This document shows positions 9,547-18,646 of a stretch of DNA of 64,000 nt, one piece after another. The DNA comes from Luteimonas rhizosphaericola. Lineage in GTDB: Bacteria; Pseudomonadota; Gammaproteobacteria; Xanthomonadales; Xanthomonadaceae. The position numbers were made by a program, and so were the translations under genes. The notes under the pieces were generated by a model, which saw only the letters and a program-made list of their open reading frames with translations, did no database searches and had not been told where the DNA came from. The first letter of the stretch is position 1, and each line of letters opens with the position of its first letter. Where the stretch lies: positions 1 through 64,000 of the forward strand of contig NZ_JARXRN010000006.1 in the NCBI RefSeq assembly GCF_029888045.1. Direction: 5' to 3'.

Positions 9547-10547
9547 CAGTGGTAGCCCGCGTGGCCGACCTTGCCGCGGAACACCCAGTAGGCCCAGCCG
9601 GTGTAGGCCAGGATCACCGGGATCAGCACCACCGCGCCCACCAGCATGAAGCGCAGGCTGGCGTCGGGCGCGGCGGCGGCGTGGATGTCCAGCGCGCGCG
9701 GCACGATGTAGGGGAACATGCTGATCGCCAGCCCGGCGAAGGTCAGCGCGAACAGCCCCAGCGTCAGCAGGAACGGCGCCAATTCGCGCCCCCGTCGCAG
9801 CGCGCGCCAGAACGCGTAGCCCAAGATCGCGGTCAGCAGCGGCACCTGCGCGGTCAGCAGCACCACCGGGTACGTGGTCCAGCGCCGGTGGTAGTCGAAC
9901 TCCAGCCCGAGCGTGGCCAGGCTCACGCCCACGATGCCCGCCAGCAGCCCCAGCGCCAGCCACGGCGCCAGCCGGCGCGCGTGCGCCTGGGCCTCGCCCT
10001 CGGTCTTCCAGATCAGCCAGGTCGCCCCCAGCAGCGCATAGCCCACGACCACGCTGGCGCCGGTGAGCAGCGAGAACGGCGTCAGCCAGTCGAGCCAGCC
10101 GCCGGCATAGGCGCGATCCTCGACCGCGATGCCCTGCAGCAGCGCGCCCAGGGTCACGCCCTGCGCGAACGCGGCCACCAGCGAGCCGCCGGTGAATGCC
10201 ACGTCCCACCACGGGCGGTGCGCCGGATCGCGCCAGCGCGCCTCGAACGCCACGCCGCGGAACACCAGCCCGAGCAGCATCGCGATGATCGGCGGATACA
10301 GCGCGGTCAGGATCACTCCGTAGGCGAGCGGGAACGCCGCCATCAGCCCGCCGCCGCCGAGCACCAGCCAGGTCTCGTTGCCGTCCCAGACCGGCGCGAT
10401 CGAGTTGATCGCCTGGTCGCGCTCGCGCCCGACGGGGAACACCGGGAACAGGATGCCGATGCCGAGGTCGAAGCCATCCATCACCACGTACGCGAACACC
10501 GCGAACAGGATCAGCAGCGCCCAGGCGGTGGGCAGGTCGAGGCTCAT
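9546..10547 (-). CDS. cydB: Cytochrome bd ubiquinol oxidase subunit II
   Basis: A 333-residue integral membrane protein with about eight to nine hydrophobic helices. It opens with a helix followed by MDGFDLGIGILFP and the conserved DGNETWLVLGGGG, both typical of CydB/CioB. It forms the oxidase with CydA and packs beside the haem-bearing subunit. The ATG overlaps the cydA stop (ATGA) and its own stop shares one base with the small subunit start, giving a tight cydA-cydB-DUF2474 operon. Confidence 0.95.
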   Translation of the reverse strand: MSLDLPTAWALLILFAVFAYVVMDGFDLGIGILFPVFPVGRERDQAINSIAPVWDGNETWLVLGGGGLMAAFPLAYGVILTALYPPIIAMLLGLVFRGVAFEARWRDPAHRPWWDVAFTGGSLVAAFAQGVTLGALLQGIAVEDRAYAGGWLDWLTPFSLLTGASVVVGYALLGATWLIWKTEGEAQAHARRLAPWLALGLLAGIVGVSLATLGLEFDYHRRWTTYPVVLLTAQVPLLTAILGYAFWRALRRGRELAPFLLTLGLFALTFAGLAISMFPYIVPRALDIHAAAAPDASLRFMLVGAVVLIPVILAYTGWAYWVFRGKVGHAGYH

Positions 10548-12043
10548 CGCGCATCTCCCCGCGGCGCGGCGTCGCCGATGCGTTCGGCCGGACCGGGGGT
10601 GATGCCGGCGGTGCGGATCGGGCCCTCGTCGCCGTCGGGCGCGGGCTCGTGCGCCTGCACCCCCTTGGCCATCAGCTTGAGGATGTACCAGGCGCCGAAG
10701 CCGAACACGATGAAGTACACCACCACGAACGCGAGCAGCGAGGCGCCGACCGCCGGCGCGTCCAGCGGCGAGGCGCTCTCGGCAGTGGTCATCAGGTTGT
10801 ACACGGTGAACGGCTGGCGCCCGACCTCGGTGGTGACCCAGCCGGCGAGCACCGCGACGAAGCCCGCGGGCGCCATCGCCAGCGCTGCGCGGTGCAGCGC
10901 GGGCCAGTCGTACAGCCGTTTGCGCAGACGTGCCCACAGGCTCCAGGCGCCCAGCGCCAGCATCGCCATCCCCAGCCCGACCATGATCCGGAACGACCAG
11001 AACACGATCGGCACCGGCGGATGCAGGGCGGGATCGATGGTGTCGAGCCCGTCGAGCGGCGCGTCGAGGTCGTGCTTGAGGATCAGCGAGGACAGTTTCG
11101 GAATTTCGACCGCGTAGTCGACCCGCTGCTCCCCGCTGTTCGGCAACCCGAACAGGATCAGCGGCGCGCCGTCGGGGTGGCTCGCGTAATGGCCTTCCAT
11201 CGCCATCACCTTGGCCGGCTGGTGCTCGAGCGTGTTCAGGCCTTGCAGGTCGCCGACGACGATCTGGAGCGGGGCGACCAGCGCCGCCATCCACATCGCC
11301 ATCGAGAACATCGTGCGCGCGCCGACGATCGAGGGCGGCAGCGCGGGATCCTCGCCGGGCACGTCGGCGGCGGCATCGCTGGACTGCTCGCGCGCCCGCG
11401 CGCGCCGGTGCTGCAGCAGGTGCCAGGCGCCCACGCCGCCCACCGCCAGCGCGGTGGTGAGGTAGGCGCCGATCACCGTGTGCACCAGCCGGTAGGGAAA
11501 GCTCGGGTTGAAGATGATCGCCCACCAGTCCTCCGGCACGAACTGGCCTGCCGCGTTGACGGAGAACCCGTCCGGCGTGTGCATCCAGCTGTTGGCGCTG
11601 AGGATCCAGAACGCGGAGATGAAGGTGCCCACCGCGACCATCAGCGTGGCCAGGAAATGCAGCCGCGGCCCCACCCGGTTCATGCCGAACAGCATCACGC
11701 CGAGGAAGCCGGCCTCGAGGAAGAACGCGGTCATCACCTCGTAGGCCATCAGCGGGCCGATCACCGGTCCGGCGCGATCGGAGAACACCGCCCAGTTGGT
11801 GCCGAACTGGTAGGACATCACGATGCCCGACACCACGCCCATCGCGAACGCGACGGCGAAGATCTTCACCCAGAAGCGGAACAGGTCGAGATAGACCTGC
11901 CGACCGGTCTTCAGCCACAGCGCCTCGAGCACGGCGAGGTAGCTCGCCAGCCCGATCGAGAACGCCGGGAAGATGAAGTGGAAGCTGACGGTGAACGCGA
12001 ACTGGATCCGCGCCAGCAGCACGGCGTCAGCATCGGCGAACAT
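10544..12043 (-). CDS. cydA: Cytochrome bd ubiquinol oxidase subunit I, CIO-like
   Basis: A 499-residue subunit I that oxidises ubiquinol and reduces O2 to water at haems b558, b595 and d. Visible landmarks are the early haem ligand His22 (VSFHFIFP), the second His in LVHTVIGAY, quinol-loop HQPAKVMAMEGHY, the methionine motif FRIMVGLG and GRQPF. The loop after the quinol motif is short, as in the cyanide-insensitive CioA group, and the DUF2474 neighbour fits that. The start has GGAGG four bases before the ATG; the frame is open far upstream but without family similarity. Such oxidases usually serve at low oxygen or under respiratory poisons; cyanide resistance is an inference from family. Confidence 0.94.
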   Translation of the reverse strand: MFADADAVLLARIQFAFTVSFHFIFPAFSIGLASYLAVLEALWLKTGRQVYLDLFRFWVKIFAVAFAMGVVSGIVMSYQFGTNWAVFSDRAGPVIGPLMAYEVMTAFFLEAGFLGVMLFGMNRVGPRLHFLATLMVAVGTFISAFWILSANSWMHTPDGFSVNAAGQFVPEDWWAIIFNPSFPYRLVHTVIGAYLTTALAVGGVGAWHLLQHRRARAREQSSDAAADVPGEDPALPPSIVGARTMFSMAMWMAALVAPLQIVVGDLQGLNTLEHQPAKVMAMEGHYASHPDGAPLILFGLPNSGEQRVDYAVEIPKLSSLILKHDLDAPLDGLDTIDPALHPPVPIVFWSFRIMVGLGMAMLALGAWSLWARLRKRLYDWPALHRAALAMAPAGFVAVLAGWVTTEVGRQPFTVYNLMTTAESASPLDAPAVGASLLAFVVVYFIVFGFGAWYILKLMAKGVQAHEPAPDGDEGPIRTAGITPGPAERIGDAAPRGDAR

Positions 12044-12838
12044 GGTGCCTCCGTGCAGGTCGGACCCGGGACGCGCGCATGAATCGCGCCGGCGCGCCAC
12101 TCGCCCGCCCTCCGCGCGCCCGACGCGAAACGCCGGTTGGGACGGATGACACTGGTCGTTGGCGCGTGCTCGGCATGTCCCTCGCCCGGGCTGGCGGCGC
12201 AGGCACGGCGCCGCGGTGATGCGATGGAAGCGCGCGGCGGTCCGCAGAGGCATCGGGCCGGCGCGGCGCGCATCCGCGAATCCACATGATACGCCCGCAT
12301 CGCGATCGCGCGTGCTGGCAGATTGACCCATGCGTGTCGCGATTCCGCGTGCCGGGATTCCGCACGTCGCGAGCGGGGCGTGGCGCGCGTCGCGACGGAC
12401 GCGCGCCTTGCTCGACGCGCGGAAACACGGCCCGGTGGAGTGGATGGCCCGGCATTGGTCGTATGCGGCACGCGCGTCGTCGCAGGATGCGCATGCCCGC
12501 AACGAGCAGTCGCTCCCGGGCATGCACGCGCCCCGCGTGGCGGGTGCAGTGCCCTGTGCCGCAGGGTTCATGCGCGCCGGCGCGCGTCGATCCAGCATCC
12601 GCGATCCCGCACCGGCTGCTTCACGCAGCCGTGCCGCGGCCGGGCGCAGGCTGGCGCGGTCCACCCTATCCGACGGAGTCCACATGGCCTTGCCTGCGAC
12701 CTGCGGCAGCGCTGACGCGCGCGCCACCCCCCTGTCGCCCGCGTGGTGCGAAGACGTCCCGGCTGGCCTTGAACGTGCGGTCCGCAGCGCAGTGCCATCC
12801 CACGGGCGCCGTGGCGGGCACGCGACGGGAGCATGCGC
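12044..12838. other. 795-bp gene-free region upstream of cydA
   Basis: No reading frame here looks like a protein; all open frames are arginine/alanine-rich GC artefacts. It must contain the promoters for cydA (-) and the glycine-zipper gene (+). On the minus strand TATCAT (12284-12289) is a possible -10 element, but no good -35 and no convincing Anr/FNR palindrome is visible. A short imperfect direct repeat (GATTCCGC twice) sits at 12340-12363. Confidence 0.5.
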
Positions 12839-13342
12839 ATGAGCACCCGCCGCATCTACAGCGCGCCCGATCTCGCACGCGCCGAGCAGGCGGTCGCCGC
12901 GGCACGCGAGGTCGGACTGGACGACGACTGCCTGTCGCTGGTGGCGCGCTCGGATATCGAGGTCGGCGCGGTGCCCGACGAGATGAAGCAGGCCGATACC
13001 GACATGCTGCCCGCCGCCGCGCGCGGCGCGGGCCTGGGTGCGGCGGCGGGCGCGGTGGCCGGCCTCGCGGCGATGACGTTCCCGCCGCTCGGGCTCACGC
13101 TCGCCGGCGCCCTGCTCGGGGGCGGCGCGGCCGGCGCGCTGGTCGGCTCATGGGCGTCCGCGCTCGCGGGCGCGTCGATCCAGGAGCCGGAACGTCGGAA
13201 ATACGAGGCCGAGATCGAGGCCGGCCGCGTGCTGGTGGTGGTCGACGCCGACGACGATCGCCAGGCGCACCTGCGCGCGCCGTTCGATCAGCTCGGACTG
13301 GTGCAGCTGGAGGTCGACGGACACGCGACGCCGCAAGCCTGA
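12839..13342 (+). CDS. Glycine-zipper hypothetical protein
   Basis: A 167-residue protein of unknown function. The N-terminal half (RRIYSAPDLARAEQAV) and the C-terminal half (GRVLVVVDADDD) look soluble. The middle (about 58-115) is a Gly/Ala-rich hydrophobic glycine-zipper stretch that could form a membrane hairpin or oligomer. The layout resembles stress-related DUF1269/general-stress-type proteins, which is only a weak analogy. ATG 12839 is preferred over 12833 because GGGAG lies seven bases before it. It stands upstream of the end-joining genes in the same direction but 236 bases away, so membership in that operon is uncertain. Confidence 0.7.
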   Translation: MSTRRIYSAPDLARAEQAVAAAREVGLDDDCLSLVARSDIEVGAVPDEMKQADTDMLPAAARGAGLGAAAGAVAGLAAMTFPPLGLTLAGALLGGGAAGALVGSWASALAGASIQEPERRKYEAEIEAGRVLVVVDADDDRQAHLRAPFDQLGLVQLEVDGHATPQA

Positions 13343-13578
13343 CCTCGCGCGCTTCGCGCGCGACGTGGATCGCGTGTGCCGAGACTGCCGTCTGCACGCG
13401 GCAGGCGTTCGTCAGACGTTCGCGAGGCGCGGGAGCGTCCTGGTGTGACCTCAAGCCCCACGGTTGGCCCGTAGGCCTTCCCTGCCCTCACGACCCGTCG
13501 CATCGCGCGACGGGCGGCTGCAGGGCCGCCGCCGGCGCATCCACGGCCCGCACACGCGGTCCCTGCCACGCTCGCTCC

Positions 13579-16500
13579 ATGGCGCTCGAGGATTACCGCC
13601 GCAAGCGACGCTTCGGGCAGACACCCGAACCCGACGACGGTCCTGCGCGTACGGCGCGCGGCCGCCGTCCGATCTTCGTGGTGCAGCTGCACCACGCCAG
13701 CCGCCGCCACTACGATTTCCGGCTGCAGGTCGGCGACGTGCTGCGCAGCTGGGCCGTGCCCAAGGGCCCGAGCTTCGACCCGAAGGTCAAGCGCATGGCG
13801 GTGGAGGTCGAGGACCATCCGCTGGACTACGCCGGGTTCGAAGGCGAGATTCCCGCCGGCCATTACGGCGCCGGCCATGTCGCCCTGTTCGACCACGGCA
13901 CCTGGACCACCGACGGCGACGTCGCCGCGCAGCTGGCGAAGGGCCATCTGCGCTTCGAACTGCACGGCGACCGGCTCAAGGGTGGCTGGCACCTGGTGCG
14001 CTCGGGCAAGCCGGCGCGCCAGCCGCAGTGGCTGCTGTTCAAGCAGGACGACGCCTGGGCCGGGCCGGCGGAGGCCGACGACCTGCTCGAAGGCGTGACC
14101 GCGCCGCCTGCGTCGCGCACGGTCGCGAAGAAGAGTGCTGCACGGGCGAAGACGCCTGCCGGGAACAGGCCTGCCAGCGACAAGCGTCGCAGCGCGGCGC
14201 GGACGCCGTTCGCGACCCGGGCCGCACGCAAGTCCGCCTCCACGCCCGCCACGCCCGCGGCCCGAGCCCGCCGCTCCCGGACCGACTGGCGCGCCGCGGC
14301 CGGCAAGCTGACCGGCGCGCGCGAGCATGCGCTGGGCACGGACGCGCCCGCGCCGCAACTCGCGCGCCTGGTGGCCCAGCCGCCCGCGGGCGGGCAGTGG
14401 CTGCATGAACTCAAGTGGGACGGCTATCGTCTGCTCGCGAGCCTGCACGCCGGTGCACCGAGGCTGTGGTCGCGCAACGGGCTGGACTGGACCGACCGCG
14501 TGCCGGAAGTGCGCGATGCCTTGGCCACGCTCGGTGCGCGCGAGGCGCTGCTGGACGGCGAGCTGATCGCGGTGCAGGGCCGGCGCGAGGACTTCAACGC
14601 CCTGCAGCAGGTGCTCTCGGGCGAACGCCAGGGCCGGCTGCGGCTGGTGCTGTTCGACCTGCTGCACCTGGACGGCATCGACCTGGCGCACGCGCCGCTG
14701 CTGGAGCGCAAGCAGCTGCTCGAACGGCTGCTGCGCAAGGCCCCGGAGGTGCTGGCCTACAGCTCGCACGGCGTCGGCGACGGCGAGGCGGCGTTCCAGG
14801 CCGCGCTCGACGCCGGCTTCGAGGGCATCATCTCCAAGCGCGCGGATGCGGCCTACCATCCGGGCCGCGGCGACGACTGGCGCAAGACCAAGGCCCAGGC
14901 CAGCGCCGAATACGCGGTGGTCGGCTACACCCCGCCCAAGGGCAGCCGCCGCGGCATCGGCGCGCTGCTGCTGGCCACGCCCGACCCGACCCACGGCTGG
15001 CGCTACGCCGGCCGCGTGGGCAGCGGCTTCAGCGACCCGCAGCTCGCGGCGCTGGGCGAGCGCCTGGCCGGCAAGGGGCGCGCTGCGGAGACCGTATACG
15101 TGCCCGAGCACGACACCGACCTGCGCCAGGCGAAATGGCTGCCGCGGCCGGCGTTCGTGGTGGAAGTGTTCCATCGCGGCACCGGCGGACGCGGGCTGCT
15201 GCGCCAGGCCAGCTTCAAGGCCCTGCGGCCCGACAAGCGCGTGTCCGACCTGGCCGACGCCGGCGGCGACCGCATCGACGACGGCGCGGAGGACGGATCG
15301 GTGGCGAGACGACGCAAGACGCGGCCCGGGACGGCCCCGGGGAACACGGCGAAGGCGGCGAAGGCGGGCGCGCGCGCTCCCGCGAAAGCGTCGAAGGCAT
15401 CGGGCGCGAACGCCGCGATGGCGCCGAAAGCGTCCGGACCAGCGAAGCCGACCCGGGCTTCGAAAAAGACCGGAAAGACCACCAGGGCCATCAAGGCCGC
15501 AAACGCCGCACCCGGCCCGACCGCACGCGGGGCAACCGGCGCGAAGCAGGCGAAGGCCTCCGCGACAGGCGGCGGGACGGTGAAAGACCGGGCGCGCGCC
15601 GCGCCGAAGGCCCGCGCGCGCGGCGCTGGCGCCGGCAACGCGCGCTCCCCGCCGGCGCTGTCGAGCCCCGGGAAGGTGCTGTTCCCCGGCGACGGCATCA
15701 CCAAACGGCAGCTCGCCGACTACTACGCCGCGGCGATGGACTGGCTGCTGCCCGAGATCGCAGGCCGGCCGCTGTCGCTGGTGCGCTGCCCCGGCGGGCT
15801 GCGGGCGCAGTGCTTCTTCCAGAAGCACGCCACGCCGGGGATGGACCTGGTGTCGCGCATCCCGCTGAAGGAATCCGACGGCGGTCGCGAGGACTATCTC
15901 TACGTCACCGACGCGGCCAGCGTGCTGGAACTGGTGCAGTTCAACACCATCGAGTTCCACCCCTGGGGCACGCACGTGGACGACGTGGAGCACTGCGACC
16001 GGCTGGTGTTCGACCTCGATCCCGACGCTTCGATCGGCTGGCCCGACGTGGTCGCCGCGGCGCGCCAGCTGCGCGGGTTCCTGTCGCAGGCGGGGCTGGA
16101 ATCGTTCGTGCGCACCACCGGCGGCAAGGGCCTGCACCTGGTGGTGCCGCTGTCGCCGGCCGAACCCTGGGAGCGCGCGCGCGCGTTCGCCCAGGCCGTG
16201 GCCGAGGCCGCGCGCGAAGCCGACCCGCTGCGCTACGTGGCCACCGCCAGCAAGCAGCGCCGCAAGGGCCGGATCTTCATCGACTGGCTGCGCAACGGCC
16301 GCGGCGCCACCAGCGTCGCCAGCTTCTCGGTGCGCGCGCGTGCCGGGGCGCCGGTGTGCATGCCGCTGCGCTGGGAGGAACTGGGCCGGGTGCGCGCCGG
16401 CAACGCCTGGGACATCGGCAACGCGCTGGCGCGGCTGAAGCGGCTGCGTCGCCACCCGTGGGAGGGCATCGACGCGGTCGTGCAGTCGCTACCCGGCTGA
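13579..16500 (+). CDS. ligD: Multifunctional ATP-dependent DNA ligase LigD
   Basis: A 973-residue end-joining enzyme with phosphoesterase, ligase and polymerase domains in that order, the Pseudomonas-type order. The 3'-phosphoesterase domain (about 25-165) has VQLHHASRRHYDFRLQ. The ligase domain (about 255-560) has catalytic Lys279 in KWDGYR and EGIISKR. The primase-polymerase domain (about 690-970) has catalytic DLD at 812-814 and FIDWLRN. Two long Lys/Ala-rich linkers separate the domains (about 180-255 and 570-690). It joins double-strand breaks with Ku, whose gene is 68 bases downstream. The start is placed where family similarity begins (MALEDYRRKRRFG); the frame is open further upstream. 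Confidence 0.95.
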   Translation: MALEDYRRKRRFGQTPEPDDGPARTARGRRPIFVVQLHHASRRHYDFRLQVGDVLRSWAVPKGPSFDPKVKRMAVEVEDHPLDYAGFEGEIPAGHYGAGHVALFDHGTWTTDGDVAAQLAKGHLRFELHGDRLKGGWHLVRSGKPARQPQWLLFKQDDAWAGPAEADDLLEGVTAPPASRTVAKKSAARAKTPAGNRPASDKRRSAARTPFATRAARKSASTPATPAARARRSRTDWRAAAGKLTGAREHALGTDAPAPQLARLVAQPPAGGQWLHELKWDGYRLLASLHAGAPRLWSRNGLDWTDRVPEVRDALATLGAREALLDGELIAVQGRREDFNALQQVLSGERQGRLRLVLFDLLHLDGIDLAHAPLLERKQLLERLLRKAPEVLAYSSHGVGDGEAAFQAALDAGFEGIISKRADAAYHPGRGDDWRKTKAQASAEYAVVGYTPPKGSRRGIGALLLATPDPTHGWRYAGRVGSGFSDPQLAALGERLAGKGRAAETVYVPEHDTDLRQAKWLPRPAFVVEVFHRGTGGRGLLRQASFKALRPDKRVSDLADAGGDRIDDGAEDGSVARRRKTRPGTAPGNTAKAAKAGARAPAKASKASGANAAMAPKASGPAKPTRASKKTGKTTRAIKAANAAPGPTARGATGAKQAKASATGGGTVKDRARAAPKARARGAGAGNARSPPALSSPGKVLFPGDGITKRQLADYYAAAMDWLLPEIAGRPLSLVRCPGGLRAQCFFQKHATPGMDLVSRIPLKESDGGREDYLYVTDAASVLELVQFNTIEFHPWGTHVDDVEHCDRLVFDLDPDASIGWPDVVAAARQLRGFLSQAGLESFVRTTGGKGLHLVVPLSPAEPWERARAFAQAVAEAAREADPLRYVATASKQRRKGRIFIDWLRNGRGATSVASFSVRARAGAPVCMPLRWEELGRVRAGNAWDIGNALARLKRLRRHPWEGIDAVVQSLPG

Positions 16501-16568
16501 GCCTCTGCACGTGGCGACGACGCCCGCGGGAGCAGGCTGGCGACCCGCCTTCCTGCGCGAGTGACGGC

Positions 16569-17483
16569 ATGGCCCGCCCCATCTGGACCGGCAACCTCAG
16601 TTTCGGCCTGCTCAACGTGCCGGTCTCGCTGATGTCCGGCACCCGCAGCAACGACCTGTCCTTCCGCATGCTCGACTCGCGCGACCGCAAGCCGATCCGC
16701 TTCGAGCGCGTGAACGCCGATACCGGCGAGGAAGTGCCGTGGAAGGAGATCGTCAAGGCGTTCGAGTACGACAAGGGCAGCTACGTGGTGATCGAGAAAT
16801 CCGACATCGCCTCGGCCGCGCCGGAAAGCCACGAATCGGTGGAGATCGAGGCTTTCGTCGACCAGGAATCGATCGACGTGCGCTTCTTCGAGAAGCCCTA
16901 CGTGCTGGTGCCCGGCAAGAAGGCCGAGAAGGGCTACGTGCTGCTGCGCGAGACGCTGCGCAAGGCGAAGAAGATCGGCGTGGCGCGGGTGGTGATCCGC
17001 ACCCGCGAGTACCTGTCGGCGGTGATGCCGCAGGGCGATGCGCTGATCCTGATGCTGATGCGCTACCCGCAGGAGCTGGTCGACCCCGCCGAGTACAAGA
17101 TCCCCGAGGGCAAGGCCGGCGACTACCGCGTCAGCGCGAAGGAGCTGGAGATGGCCACCCAGCTGGTCGACTCGATGGCCGCGAAGTGGAACCCGGGCGA
17201 CTACCACGACGAGTTCCGCGAGCGCCTGGCCGAGATCATCCGCAAGCGGATCAAGAGCAAGGGCGCCACCACCCAGGTCCTGGAGGAGCCCGAACCGCAG
17301 GAGGACGCGGCCACCAACGTGGTCGACTTCGTCTCCCTGCTGCAGAAGAGCCTGAAGGACAACACCCGCACGCCGGCCAAGAAGACCGCGGGCAGGAAGT
17401 CCGCCCCGCGCAAGGCGGCGAAGAAGAAGACGCCCGCGAAGAAGGCGGCCAAGTCCGGCACACGCACACGCAAGGCCGGCTGA
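16569..17483 (+). CDS. ku: Non-homologous end-joining protein Ku
   Basis: A 304-residue bacterial Ku. MARPIWTGNLSFGLLNVPV is the typical start of the family, followed by the beta-barrel core and the homodimer region (about 30-250). The last 40 residues form a Lys/Ala/Pro-rich tail (KKAAKKK-like repeats), as in the extended C-termini that aid DNA threading in some bacterial Ku proteins. Ku binds DNA ends and recruits LigD, encoded just upstream. The Ku core ends near VVDFVSLLQKSL. The family call is firm. Confidence 0.96.
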   Translation: MARPIWTGNLSFGLLNVPVSLMSGTRSNDLSFRMLDSRDRKPIRFERVNADTGEEVPWKEIVKAFEYDKGSYVVIEKSDIASAAPESHESVEIEAFVDQESIDVRFFEKPYVLVPGKKAEKGYVLLRETLRKAKKIGVARVVIRTREYLSAVMPQGDALILMLMRYPQELVDPAEYKIPEGKAGDYRVSAKELEMATQLVDSMAAKWNPGDYHDEFRERLAEIIRKRIKSKGATTQVLEEPEPQEDAATNVVDFVSLLQKSLKDNTRTPAKKTAGRKSAPRKAAKKKTPAKKAAKSGTRTRKAG

Positions 17484-17502
17484 CAAGGAGACCCTGACGA
17501 CG

Positions 17503-18576
17503 ATGGCACGCAAGAAGACCTCCAGCAAGGCGCCCGCACGCAAGGCGCCCGCTTCCACCGCGAAGGCCACGCCGCGCGCGGCGAAGGCACCGACCGGCGG
17601 CGACGCGCAGGCCGCGGCGCGCACCGCGCGCGGCCAGCGCGGACTGCAGGCGGTCATCGACCGCAAGGATGCCCGCCGCACGGGCAAGGACAAGGGCGAC
17701 GACGCGCCGATGCAGGCCGGCGCGCGCCGGCAACCCGAGCGCATGCCGGCGCAGCACATCGCCAAGCCGGGCCGCGAAGCCGACCTCGATCTCGCACCGC
17801 GCTTCGAGGCCCCGGACTACCGCGGCAGCGGCAAGCTCGAAGGCATGAAGGCGATCGTGACCGGCGCCGACTCCGGCATCGGCCGCGCGGTCGCGGTGCT
17901 GTTCGCGCGCGAGGGCGCGGACGTGGCGATCTTCTACCTGGACGAACACGAGGACGCGAAGGAAACCGCGCGCTGGGTCGAGAAGGAAGGCCGCCAGGCC
18001 GTGCTGGTGCCGGGCGACGTGCGCGATCCCGCGTTCTGCAACCGCGCGGTCAAGCAGGTGGCGAAGCAGTTCGGCCGGCTCGACGTGCTGGTCAACAACG
18101 CCGGCTTCCAGCTGCACGCCGAGCGCCTGGAGGACATCAGCGACGACCACCTGCAGGAGACCCTGCAGACCAACGTCGCCGGCTACCTGCAGATGGCGCG
18201 CGCGGCGCTGCCGCACATGTCCGAGGGCGCGTCGATCATCAACTGCGGTTCGGTGACGGGCCTGTTCGGCAGCCCGAAGCTGATCGACTACTCGACCACA
18301 AAGGGCGCGGTGCACGCCTTCACCAAGGCGCTGGCCGCCAACCTGATCCCGCGCGGCATCCGCGTCAACGCGGTGGCGCCGGGCCCGGTCTGGACGCCGT
18401 TCAATCCCGCCGACAAGCCCGCCGACGAAGTGGGCGAGTTCGGACAGGACAGTGCGATGGGCCGCGCGGCGCAGCCGGAGGAACTCTCGCCGGCATTCGT
18501 GTTCCTGGCCTCGCCGGTGATGTCGAGCTACGTCAACGGCATCGTACTGCCGGTGATGGGCGGGCCTAAGGGCTGA
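17503..18576 (+). CDS. Short-chain dehydrogenase with Lys/Ala-rich N-terminal tail
   Basis: A 357-residue NAD(P)-dependent oxidoreductase of the classical SDR family. The Rossmann motif is TGADSGIGRA (about 120), followed by NNAG and the catalytic YSTTK with the upstream serine (NCGSVTG). The first 60 or so residues are a histone-H1-like basic tail (MARKKTSSKAPARKAP) resembling the Ku tail encoded 19 bases upstream. AAGGAGA precedes the ATG at good spacing, so this full-length start is believable. The substrate is unknown; the dehydrogenase core resembles general-stress/YghA-like SDRs. Co-transcription with ku is likely from the spacing. Confidence 0.88.
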   Translation: MARKKTSSKAPARKAPASTAKATPRAAKAPTGGDAQAAARTARGQRGLQAVIDRKDARRTGKDKGDDAPMQAGARRQPERMPAQHIAKPGREADLDLAPRFEAPDYRGSGKLEGMKAIVTGADSGIGRAVAVLFAREGADVAIFYLDEHEDAKETARWVEKEGRQAVLVPGDVRDPAFCNRAVKQVAKQFGRLDVLVNNAGFQLHAERLEDISDDHLQETLQTNVAGYLQMARAALPHMSEGASIINCGSVTGLFGSPKLIDYSTTKGAVHAFTKALAANLIPRGIRVNAVAPGPVWTPFNPADKPADEVGEFGQDSAMGRAAQPEELSPAFVFLASPVMSSYVNGIVLPVMGGPKG

Positions 18577-18615
18577 GCCCCGCGGCGCGCGCAAGCGACG
18601 CGCGCGCCTCCCGCG

Positions 18616-18646
18616 AGCCGCGCCGGCCGCAGCCGAGGCGCGGCTT
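18616..18646. terminator. Convergent hairpin between the SDR and the amidase
   Basis: GCCGCGCC (18617-18624) pairs perfectly with GGCGCGGC (18637-18644), extended by one A-T pair and followed by TTT on the plus strand. It lies between two convergent genes and could stop transcription from the plus side; the T-run is short. Confidence 0.5.

Noticed and set aside
12304..12330. TTGACCCATG upstream of cydA considered as an Anr/FNR box
   Set aside because: Only one half-site is present; the expected inverted partner (ATCAA or GTCAA) is missing at the right spacing.
12286..13578. Extension of the ligD frame about 430 codons upstream of the chosen start
   Set aside because: The added sequence is Arg-rich without LigD similarity and overlaps the glycine-zipper gene; family similarity begins at 13579.
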